This document shows positions 43,687 through 50,597 of a stretch of DNA of 64,000 nucleotides, in pieces. The stretch spans positions 62,001 to 126,000 of the forward strand of contig NZ_SHKW01000008.1 of assembly GCF_004217555.1 (NCBI RefSeq), given 5' to 3'. This DNA comes from Edaphobacter modestus (GTDB lineage: Bacteria > Acidobacteriota > Terriglobia > Terriglobales > Acidobacteriaceae). A model generated the notes under the pieces. That model did not search any database. It was not told the DNA's origin and saw only the letters and a list, made by a program, of their open reading frames with translations. Within the stretch, counting starts at the first letter, position 1. Every line of letters begins with the position of its first letter. The translations under genes and the position numbers were made by a program.

Positions 43687-43857
43687 TTACTCGTCCGATC
43701 GCAGGTCTCGCTGCTTCATCTCCCGCTTCGAATCACGTTCGCGAATACGCGATCGTTTATCCATCAACACGCTGGATGGGCGAGGCTGTCCGATGCGCTC
43801 TCGCGCGAGTTCGCGGACATTTTGGAAACGATCAAATTTTTTTGTTTTCTTCGCCAT
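43687..43857 (-). CDS. Small highly charged protein
   Basis: 56 residues from the ATG at 43857 with AGGAGC upstream. MAKKTKKFDRFQNVRELARE then an Arg/Asp/Lys-rich tail. Probably nucleic-acid binding; no family. Confidence 0.45.
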   Translation of the reverse strand: MAKKTKKFDRFQNVRELARERIGQPRPSSVLMDKRSRIRERDSKREMKQRDLRSDE

Positions 43858-43932
43858 AGTTTGCTCCTGGCTATGTTGGGTTGAACCGTCGCAAGCGATG
43901 ATCAAAGTTCAATGGACTGAACCCTTCTTGAC

Positions 43933-44172
43933 CTAGATGGCCCAATCCGCATAGATCTCGCTGCGTTTGGCGAACTCCGGGTTCGCATCACCGAGAGACG
44001 CGACGGCGCGAACGCCGGCGACGTCGAAGTCGGGACCGGAGCCAAGAATGAGAGGGAAGGCGGGCCGGTTGGGTACGGGGATGATGATCTGGGCCGTGTC
44101 TCCGACAACCCGCGCATCAGCGGTGGGGAACAAGGTTTGGATCTCCAGCAGGCATTGGGCAGCGAGGGTCAT
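43933..44172 (-). CDS. Small hypothetical protein
   Basis: 79 residues, MTLAAQCLLEIQTLFPTADA then ARVVGDTAQIIIPVPNRPAF. Starts inside the preceding frame (56-base overlap). No family. Confidence 0.4.
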   Translation of the reverse strand: MTLAAQCLLEIQTLFPTADARVVGDTAQIIIPVPNRPAFPLILGSGPDFDVAGVRAVASLGDANPEFAKRSEIYADWAI

Positions 44173-44305
44173 TGGGTTCTCCAGAGTGGTCTGTGTGAGG
44201 AAGCTTTGCAGGGAAGAGGATCGACAGAGCCTGATGTGCTGCAGGGGTGAGTGGAGACTTCAGGATGGAGGCGAGGGATAGGTACTGAGATGAAGGGCAG
44301 TTCAT
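44117..44305 (-). CDS. Small hypothetical protein
   Basis: 62 residues from the ATG at 44305, preceded by AGAAAGGAAAAG. Pro/His-rich C-terminus. Overlaps the next gene. No family. Confidence 0.35.
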   Translation of the reverse strand: MNCPSSQYLSLASILKSPLTPAAHQALSILFPAKLPHTDHSGEPNDPRCPMPAGDPNLVPHR

Positions 44306-44350
44306 CGTCTTTTCCTTTCTAGGAAGGGACGGGGCTGGTTCTAAAGTCCA

Positions 44351-44497
44351 GAGCGCGGCACCCACACCCCCACTCGCATCGTCAGTGCATGAGAGGGAGC
44401 TTGAATGTGGAGTGCCATAGGCGTGAAGGTCCACGCTGTGCGCTCGGATCCTGCGGTGCAGAGCTCATCGCAACGAGGCATCGATGCTAGGCAGGAA
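44351..44497. repeat. Diverged 140-bp repeat, unit 1
   Basis: Similar base by base to 46601-46740: shared blocks include GAGCGCGRCACCCAC, ATCGTCAGT, GAGAGGG, CATAGG and GCGCTCGG. In the other copy the minus strand codes for the start of a gene; here the equivalent frame (MALHIQAPSH...) stops early. Looks like a decayed duplicate. Confidence 0.55.
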
Positions 44498-44560
44498 GCT
44501 TGACAAAGTTGAGGGGAGGTATACGAGACCAGTGAGATCTACTGACGCCGGGAAACCAGG

Positions 44561-45145
44561 CTAGATCGAGTGATGGAAGGGTTCAAGGCTGTGAGGCCGA
44601 GCGATCCGCGCTTGCCGCCTCGAATCCACCACACTCTCCAACTGCTCGAGAGCCTGATCGAAATCAAGGTTGAGAATCACATGGTCGAAGTAACGTGCTG
44701 CGGCCACCTCAGTCTCATAATTTGCCATGCGAGCCTGTTCGTTTGGACTATGACGATCGGCAACGCGGGTTGCAGCAGTTTCCGCGCATGTAGGAATGAT
44801 GAAAAGAGTCATCGCATGCGGGATTAGACGCTTCAACGATAGAGCACCAGAAAAGGTAAGAATCAGCGCAACATCCCCGGCTGCATCAAGCGTGGATCGA
44901 GGTACGCCGTACCATTCGTTGTATGCGAAGTCGGTTTCGAGGAACTCACCAGCCTGCTCCATCTCGACAAACTGCGAGGGCGTGACAAAGTGGTAGTCTT
45001 TTCCAGAGATTTCACCGCTCCGGGGAACGCGGGTTGTGACCGTGATCCCTTTGGTGAGTCCCTTCGTCCGCTGAACGAGGGCTTGGGTAAGACTGGTTTT
45101 ACCGGAACCAGAAGGCCCGGCGATCAAAAATATCGTACGAGACAT
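44561..45145 (-). CDS. gmk: Guanylate kinase
   Basis: 194 residues from the ATG at 45145, with GGAGG upstream. P-loop AGPSGSGKTSL (8-18), TTRVPRSGEISGKDYHFVT (GMP-binding region with TTR-PR-GE), FLETDFAYNEWYGVPRSTLD and FDHVILNLDFDQALEQLESV. Length is normal for Gmk (about 200). Phosphorylates GMP/dGMP to the diphosphate, feeding the neighbouring ribonucleotide reductase route. Phages and plasmids sometimes carry such kinases. Confidence 0.85.
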   Translation of the reverse strand: MSRTIFLIAGPSGSGKTSLTQALVQRTKGLTKGITVTTRVPRSGEISGKDYHFVTPSQFVEMEQAGEFLETDFAYNEWYGVPRSTLDAAGDVALILTFSGALSLKRLIPHAMTLFIIPTCAETAATRVADRHSPNEQARMANYETEVAAARYFDHVILNLDFDQALEQLESVVDSRRQARIARPHSLEPFHHSI

Positions 45146-45194
45146 AGGGCCTCCTTTCGACTTATCGGCAGTATTGGACCGCACATGTAGAAAT

Positions 45195-45214
45195 GGCCAC
45201 CCCTGAGAGTGGCC
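45195..45214 (-). terminator. Weak hairpin terminator
   Basis: Stem GGCCAC/GTGGCC, eight-base loop, then ATTTC on the minus strand; lies between the 45462-45971 gene and guanylate kinase. Confidence 0.4.
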
Positions 45215-45240
45215 GTGTGATTCAGTTTATAGAGATGCTT

Positions 45241-45276
45241 TCGGGGTATAGGGGTGTTTCAATCGGGGTATAGGGG
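45241..45276. repeat. Two 14-bp direct repeats upstream of guanylate kinase
   Basis: TCGGGGTATAGGGG at 45241-45254 and again at 45263-45276, a 22-bp period (two helical turns), about 100 bases ahead of the guanylate kinase start. Fits an operator bound by a dimer on one DNA face. Confidence 0.45.
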
Positions 45277-45461
45277 CGGTACACGGGAAACCTCCGAGGA
45301 GGAATCCCATTTGACCTGCCCCGTTACCGGAGCAAATCAAACTTGATGAAAGTCTACCATAGCCGTCTGCTCCTTGGAGAAGCTGAAACAGTAACAATAG
45401 CTTTTGATGGCTCGCAGCAGGGCAAGCCTGCGGAGTGATTCAATGGGAAGAGGATTGGTGT

Positions 45462-45971
45462 TTAGGGTAGAAAAGTATTCCGAAAAGCTGCAAGTACAGC
45501 AGCCGGGTCGCGGTTGGTCGAGGCCAGGCCGGTGTCAAGTGAATCTGCCGCTTCGCTCTGCTCATAGGCGTCCCAGGTGTTGTAGATTTCACCACCCCAT
45601 GTCGCATTGCTGTCGCCGAACATGATGATCTTCTCATTCGGCAGTGTGACTGTGAGAGAGGTAAGGCCTGCGGCGGATTCGACGGTCGTATTCAGACCGG
45701 AGGCATTGAAGGCATCCGCGATGTCTTTGAATTGGTCGTAGACACTGGACTCGTTTGGTTCCGTAGTCTCTGAATCAAGTCCGATCAGAGATTTTTGTGT
45801 GTCCCTCCAGCTGATGATTCGGTGGAGCAACTCGTCAAACGACTCCTTGAAAGGGTAGTCGTTGCTACCCCCAACTTTGGTCTCCTCCCACACGCGGTTG
45901 AGCGCCACAGAGGCGTCGACGAACGTATTGATGGCAGCAACAAACTGGGATTGCCCAGACAGTTTGTTCAC
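45462..45971 (-). CDS. Hypothetical protein
   Basis: 169 residues, acidic, helical N-terminal half and a beta-rich C-terminal half (LTSLTVTLPNEKIIMFGDSN). No family recognised. Follows 45993-46499 after 21 bases; probably co-transcribed. Confidence 0.5.
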   Translation of the reverse strand: MNKLSGQSQFVAAINTFVDASVALNRVWEETKVGGSNDYPFKESFDELLHRIISWRDTQKSLIGLDSETTEPNESSVYDQFKDIADAFNASGLNTTVESAAGLTSLTVTLPNEKIIMFGDSNATWGGEIYNTWDAYEQSEAADSLDTGLASTNRDPAAVLAAFRNTFLP

Positions 45972-45992
45972 AGTAAGGTCTCCTTATTCAGA

Positions 45993-46499
45993 TCAGAAAG
46001 GGATGTCGAGGATAGAGCTGTACAAGGCTGTACTGCACTCAGGCCATACCGAATGGTCAGGCTCTTTGCTCTCTGAAGCTAAACGTGCGAGTTCTTTGGA
46101 CACGCATTCCTGAGCAATGCGCAACAGGTTTTCCGGACGGTTATACTCCTGCCAATCCCGAACTCCCTTTACGTGAAATGCAACGGTTTTGCGAATGTAA
46201 GCACGGCAGTACCTACGGTGTTTATTGAGGCAGGTAAACCGTCCTTTACGGAGAACCCACTCTCCAGCAGTGCGCCAGATCCGATCCCTAACACGGGTAT
46301 AAGTCTGAACTTGCTTGATGATGTGTGAGCCTTCACCTAATGACTTGGCAATTCGACGAGCACGGGCTAGATTACGTGTCCTGATGTGCCAGCAGTCGGT
46401 CTCAATCTCGTCATCATCGTATTCATCTCCGTCGTCATTGCCGACGAGGACAGCGTCCGCAGGATATACGCTGTATTCCACGACACGGTGAACCTTCAT
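45993..46499 (-). CDS. Hypothetical basic protein
   Basis: 168 residues with AGGAGA before the ATG. An acidic loop (DDGDEYDDDEIETD) early, then Arg-rich helices (TRNLARARRIAKSLGEG) and a Cys/Tyr-rich core. Probably nucleic-acid binding. No family recognised. Confidence 0.5.
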   Translation of the reverse strand: MKVHRVVEYSVYPADAVLVGNDDGDEYDDDEIETDCWHIRTRNLARARRIAKSLGEGSHIIKQVQTYTRVRDRIWRTAGEWVLRKGRFTCLNKHRRYCRAYIRKTVAFHVKGVRDWQEYNRPENLLRIAQECVSKELARLASESKEPDHSVWPECSTALYSSILDIPF

Positions 46500-46668
46500 A
46501 TGTCTCCTGAATCTTGTTGTAGGTGAGGTCTAAACCAGCCAACTCGCCGTTGTGGATACCTAAGATGGCAAGCAAAAGGGCAGTGTTGTAAGAAATGAAA
46601 GAGCGCGACACCCACGCCCGTTCGCGCATATCGTCAGTATGCGAGAGGGGTTTGATGTGGAATGTCAT
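46435..46668 (-). CDS. Small hypothetical protein, paralogue of a decayed copy
   Basis: 77 residues from the ATG at 46668, MTFHIKPLSHTDDMRERAWV then SRSFISYNTALLLAILGIHN. The first 20 residues match the decayed frame in the 44351-44497 repeat (MALHIQAPSH...WVPRS). Its end overlaps the next gene by 65 bases. Confidence 0.4.
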   Translation of the reverse strand: MTFHIKPLSHTDDMRERAWVSRSFISYNTALLLAILGIHNGELAGLDLTYNKIQETYEGSPCRGIQRISCGRCPRRQ

Positions 46669-46740
46669 AGGAGTGAGGGTCCACTCTTGCGCTCGGTTCC
46701 TGCGTGCAGAGCACATGCGGGCTTCAATGCTGAGCAGGAA
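46601..46740. repeat. Diverged 140-bp repeat, unit 2
   Basis: Partner of 44351-44497. Covers the start region of the 46435-46668 gene and its leader. Confidence 0.55.
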
Positions 46741-46771
46741 TTTCAAAATGGGAATCGACGTAGAAGTTTGT

Positions 46772-47728
46772 TCATGTCTCGCGCTGAATTGTAAGAGGGT
46801 CCTTGTCGTAACGCAGAGCCACGAAGGTCGTATGTCGAAGTCTTTCGGCAGAAGTCCATTCCAGAAACTCGACCTGCGCTACAGCGAGAGGTCGAAGCCA
46901 GACTACCTTGGCCATCTTCTCCTTTGTTAGACCTTCACCCCATTGACCAGCGGTCCGATCCGGCAGATTGCAGAACGGACAGATATTAGCGATCAGCTTT
47001 TGAAGCTCTCGCGCGATCCGTCGTCGAGTCACTGGAATCAGACCAGCTCGAACCCGGCCTGCGTATCGGAGCTTGCCGCCACGATAGTAGCCGATGAGAA
47101 GGGAATCGACCCCCAGTTCGCTTGGCAGGTACCCACCAACCACAAACTCCTGGCCGAGGCTCACGCGCAACTTTTGCCACTGACCTGATCTTCGACCAGG
47201 CTCATAGAAGCTGTCGATCCGTTTTGCGACAACACCCTCCAAGCCGTTTGCTTGAGCAAAGGCCAGAGTGAGAGCCGCGGTCTCCATCACCTCAGAGACG
47301 ATCACACTGTCTGAGGTGGGACAGACTTTGCGAAGAAATTTGCGGCGTTCACTCAAAGGTTTCCTCGTCAGATCAGTGCCTTTGTAAAACATGATGTCGA
47401 AAGGGAAGTAGATGATTGGAGGCTTTTGGCTCAGATAGTTCTGGAGAATGCTCAACCGCGGCCGGCCAAGTTCATCGATGGCCGTCAGCTCACCATCGAT
47501 GACAGTTCCATTTGGGAGTTCGCGCAGGGTATTGGCGACCAGAGGAAACTTGCTCGTGTACGTGGACTGCCGTCGCGACAGAAGACTCACTCGTCCATCT
47601 CTGATTAGAGCCTCAACGCGGTGGCCGTCCAATTTCAGCTCGTAACTCCAGCTCTTGCCCTGGGGAAGCTTCTTTACTGCCAGAGCTTCCATAGGCTTTA
47701 CAAAGCCGAACTGGACTGCACTTTTCAT
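46772..47728 (-). CDS. ATP-dependent DNA ligase
   Basis: 318 residues from the ATG at 47728 (other starts at 47740 and 47773). Motif I WSYELKLDGHR carries the adenylated Lys; then GTVIDGELTAID (motif III), PFDIMFYKG, and GLEGVVAKRIDS...SGQWQKLR (motifs IV-V). The C-terminal OB-fold follows. Like the ligase domain of LigD or LigC, with no Ku, polymerase or nuclease domain attached. Seals nicks, possibly for plasmid replication or repair. Confidence 0.85.
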   Translation of the reverse strand: MKSAVQFGFVKPMEALAVKKLPQGKSWSYELKLDGHRVEALIRDGRVSLLSRRQSTYTSKFPLVANTLRELPNGTVIDGELTAIDELGRPRLSILQNYLSQKPPIIYFPFDIMFYKGTDLTRKPLSERRKFLRKVCPTSDSVIVSEVMETAALTLAFAQANGLEGVVAKRIDSFYEPGRRSGQWQKLRVSLGQEFVVGGYLPSELGVDSLLIGYYRGGKLRYAGRVRAGLIPVTRRRIARELQKLIANICPFCNLPDRTAGQWGEGLTKEKMAKVVWLRPLAVAQVEFLEWTSAERLRHTTFVALRYDKDPLTIQRET

Positions 47729-47806
47729 GCGACCTAGCATCTCACGAGCGATCGAATGGCTGCCCTCTAGCACCCGATATCGATATCCCGTAGTGGGAGC
47801 ATCTCA

Positions 47807-48004
47807 ATGACCATGCCCGAACAAATCACCCCAACGGGCGACATGACAGTGCAAACCGAGAACCTGTGTGCGATCTTCGGAGGATGCGCGAAATGCCCAG
47901 GTCACGCGAAAGCCATAGATTGTGGGCTAGTTCACCTCAATCCAGATGCCCTTGTGTTTTGCATTCATGGCTGTCATCAGCTTAGGGTTAGGGAAAAAGC
48001 GTGA
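47807..48004 (+). CDS. Small Cys-rich protein
   Basis: 65 residues, with CAIFGGCAKCPGHAKAIDCG and CIHGCHQL: six Cys and three His in a zinc-finger-like spacing. Resembles small plasmid or phage finger proteins. ATG at 47807; alternative ATG at 47813. Confidence 0.4.
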   Translation: MTMPEQITPTGDMTVQTENLCAIFGGCAKCPGHAKAIDCGLVHLNPDALVFCIHGCHQLRVREKA

Positions 48005-48504
48005 TAGAGCAGCTTTGACAGTTGCGGCTCATAACAAATTTTGGTTGGGGAAGAGCTCCGGAGGAGCCTCCCCGCTCCTTCCGGAGCCACTAAAACTGAG
48101 CGTCATGGCAGAGCGCTCAAGGAGGTTGCTAATCAGGCAACCTCCTACCTATTAAGATGCCCCGCTGTTCGTTCTGGTAGTCGCCATTAAGCTAACTTGC
48201 GGCGCCAGCTGGGATGGTCTTTTCTGAGTGGCGCCGGATTTTCATTGGACAACTTAGCAACTCATGTGGAATACTCGGCACCTTTCCGATTCAAGCTCCA
48301 GAGATTCTCAGGCCCTCATTTTCAACCATCACTTCAGGCCCTGATTTCAATCTACGGAGGTGTCCAGTGGCCGAAACGGCGGTCTGGACGCTTGGTTCAG
48401 GGGCTACCGGCCACGGATCCGTAAACAGCCTATGTCCAACAAGAACCCGGCAAAGCGGGTTCTATCCCGAACTCGGGCCCTGGAAGATCAGGAGAGATCT
48501 TCTG
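48005..48504. other. Intergenic stretch with a strong hairpin
   Basis: No supported gene; frames here look random. It contains the hairpin at 48120-48146. Confidence 0.4.
48120..48146. terminator. Strong hairpin, possible terminator
   Basis: Perfect ten-pair stem AGGAGGTTGC/GCAACCTCCT, seven-base loop. No T run follows on the plus strand, so a terminator role is uncertain. Confidence 0.45.
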
Positions 48505-48921
48505 ATGGACGCCTGGTTGCATGCGGCTGAGGTATGCAATGCAGGATTTCCTGGTGAGAACAGCTCGCAGGTGATAGAAGAGATGCGAGCTTTCCCACCA
48601 ATTTTGCTTTTTCTGCAGGTCGTTAGTCCGGTTGCGTCGATTGCGACGGTGACCACGACTTTGAAGAGCTTAGCTAGGACGCCTCGAGTCATGGTCGACA
48701 TGGAGAGCGGTGACGCTCTGATGTTCGATAGCCTTCGAGAAGATGTATCGAGACACCCTGATGATTTTGTCAGCTTTCAAACGCGGACCGCCGCTCTGCG
48801 ATTCATCAACGAGCATGGCTTCGAGGTGAATCGTGAGACCGCACGCAGGATGATTGAGCGGCTGGGCTACTGGCGGGGCAAGATGGTTGTGGTGGTCCCG
48901 ATCGCCCAGGGTTTGAAGTAA
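48505..48921 (+). CDS. Hypothetical protein
   Basis: 138 residues from the ATG at 48505 (AGGAG upstream); the extension back to 48214 is not protein-like. Contains LQVVSPVASIATVTTTLKSL and RTAALRFINEHGFEVNRETA. No family recognised. IS copy 2 is inserted 55 bases after its stop. Confidence 0.5.
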   Translation: MDAWLHAAEVCNAGFPGENSSQVIEEMRAFPPILLFLQVVSPVASIATVTTTLKSLARTPRVMVDMESGDALMFDSLREDVSRHPDDFVSFQTRTAALRFINEHGFEVNRETARRMIERLGYWRGKMVVVVPIAQGLK

Positions 48922-48927
48922 CAATAA

Positions 48928-48975
48928 TTCGGTAGGCCTCGTGAGGATGACTACGAGGACGATTTCTTCGATGAG
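48928..48975 (+). other. Left part of a possible gene split by IS copy 2
   Basis: Frame reading REDDYEDDFFDEL up to the CTAG duplicate at 48976. If the IS and one CTAG are removed, it continues in frame at 50148 as AKIGGDQLINVDGQRDLRFT and LFGKSRSITALLGDPLVVDI to 50272. No start codon is visible, and the right part overlaps an antisense gene by 44 bases. Confidence 0.3.
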
Positions 48976-48979
48976 CTAG

Positions 48980-50143
48980 GGAGCGTCTGCGCAGGGTTTG
49001 ATTTCTTGATGATGGCGATCCTGCATTGAAGACGGGTGATTTTGGTGGGGTTCGGGTCGAAGCTGAGTTTGATTTGCACCCTCAAGCGTCCGGTCTCAGC
49101 AGCCACCGGACGCACTACGCCCCCAGTACGGCCAGGCGTTTGCGATGCAGGTAGAGATTGATCAGAGCGAAGTTCGCGCAGAGCCGGTGATGGTTCTTCG
49201 CGATGCCACGATAGCGCACCTTGTCGAAGCCGAAGACGCGCTTCAGGATGCGGAACACATGTTCTACTTTCGCTCTTACTTTCGACTTGGTTGTGTTCTT
49301 TCGTTTCGCTTCTTCGTCCACATAGTTTTTGAACTTCGTCCTGCGGCAGGTCATGTCCTGCGCGTGTGGCGCGGCCTCGTGGATCGCCTCTGTCTGGCCC
49401 TGATAGCCGCCGTCGCCCCACACCTTTCGCTCTTCGCCGTGCAGCAGGTCGGGCAGCATGTGCTTGTCGGCCACCGAGGCCGCCGACGTGCAGACCGAAT
49501 GCACCACGCCCTCTTTGCTGTCCACCCCGATATGCGCCTTCAGACCGAAGTACCACTGGTTCCCCTTCCTGGTCTGGTGCATCTCCGGGTCACGCTCGCC
49601 GGACTGGTTCTTGGTGGAGGAAGGCGCATGGATAATGGTCGCATCCACGATCGTGCCCGTCGCAATGCGGATGCCCCTGGCCTCCAGATGCACGTTCACA
49701 GCCTCCAGCATCAGACCGCCCAGATCGTGCTTCTCCAGCAGATGGCGGAAGCGGCAGGCAGTCGTCTCGTCCGGCGCCGGAGCGACGCCCAGATCTACAC
49801 CCACGAACCGCCGCAGCGCGGCAGATTCGTACAACGCCTCTTCCACCCCGGGATCCGACAGGTTGAACCATTGCTGAACAAAGTACGTCCGCAGCATGAT
49901 CGAGAGGCCCACAGGTTGCCGTCCGTTGCCCCCCTTCGCGTAGTGCGGACGCACCAGAGACTCCAGCGCCGACCACGGAACCACACGCTCCATCTCCTCC
50001 AGAAACAGCTCCCGCCGACTCTTCCGACCGTACTTCTCAAACACACCCTGACTCGCCAGACTCTGCTGCTTCATCCCCGCTCACCTCGCCAACCATACGA
50101 TTAATCAATCAGGACGCGGATGCAGAACTTGTGCAGAGATTCC
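48980..50143 (-). mobile_element. IS5-family insertion sequence, copy 2
   Basis: 1164 bases flanked by CTAG (48976-48979, 50144-50147). Nearly identical to copy 1. It lies between a plus-strand hypothetical gene and the immunity gene of RHS 2. Confidence 0.85.
49115..50074 (-). CDS. IS5-family transposase
   Basis: 319 residues, same as the copy at 13887-14846 except Gly47 for Ala. Domains and catalytic motifs as described there. The frame is intact, so the element may be active. Confidence 0.92.
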   Translation of the reverse strand: MKQQSLASQGVFEKYGRKSRRELFLEEMERVVPWSALESLVRPHYAKGGNGRQPVGLSIMLRTYFVQQWFNLSDPGVEEALYESAALRRFVGVDLGVAPAPDETTACRFRHLLEKHDLGGLMLEAVNVHLEARGIRIATGTIVDATIIHAPSSTKNQSGERDPEMHQTRKGNQWYFGLKAHIGVDSKEGVVHSVCTSAASVADKHMLPDLLHGEERKVWGDGGYQGQTEAIHEAAPHAQDMTCRRTKFKNYVDEEAKRKNTTKSKVRAKVEHVFRILKRVFGFDKVRYRGIAKNHHRLCANFALINLYLHRKRLAVLGA

Positions 50144-50228
50144 CTAGCTAAAATCGGAGGGGATCAGCTAATTAACGTTGATGGTCAGCGTGACTTGCGG
50201 TTCACGTTATTCGGCAAGTCACGCAGTA

Positions 50229-50597
50229 TTACCGCTTTATTAGGAGATCCTTTGGTTGTGGATATCGCTTGAGTGGCGAGAAGTCTACTTTCCAGAAGTC
50301 CACCTCGAATAGTTGATCCTCTTGGTCCACATTGACAGTAATACTGACTAGAACACCATCGATATCTGTGTACTGCGCTTCTACTAATGTCCGACCAAAT
50401 ACACGCCGTTCGGGTTGAATAAAGCGAATGCTTCCCATTCCGCCATCTTGCATATCTACGACGCGACAGTTTGCAAGTGTTCTCTCTAAGATCGGTTTCG
50501 CAAGAATATCAGAGACAAGTGAGCGGATTAGCTCTTGCTCTTCGTAGTGCAAGGGGCGAGTTGGATTCGAACTAGTGAACTGTGATGCGTCCGACAT
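50229..50597 (-). CDS. Putative immunity protein of RHS gene 2 (DUF6984-like)
   Basis: 122 residues from the ATG at 50597, which lies 26 bases inside the RHS 2 gene. Reads RPLHYEEQELIRSLVSDILA, then VVDMQDGGMGSIRF and VEAQYTDIDGVLVSITVNVD, ending FEVDFWKVDFSPL. The RPL-x-EEx-LI start, DGGMGS and DGV motifs resemble DUF6984, small cytosolic proteins often encoded after polymorphic toxins. Role: neutralise the RHS 2 toxin tail. Confidence 0.7.
   Translation of the reverse strand: MSDASQFTSSNPTRPLHYEEQELIRSLVSDILAKPILERTLANCRVVDMQDGGMGSIRFIQPERRVFGRTLVEAQYTDIDGVLVSITVNVDQEDQLFEVDFWKVDFSPLKRYPQPKDLLIKR

Noticed and set aside
49145-50104. 319-codon open frame exactly antisense to the IS5-family transposase (also partly at 13917-14666)
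   Set aside because: It follows from codon bias of the transposase; copy 1 has a stop in it from one silent change on the coding strand, so it is not maintained.
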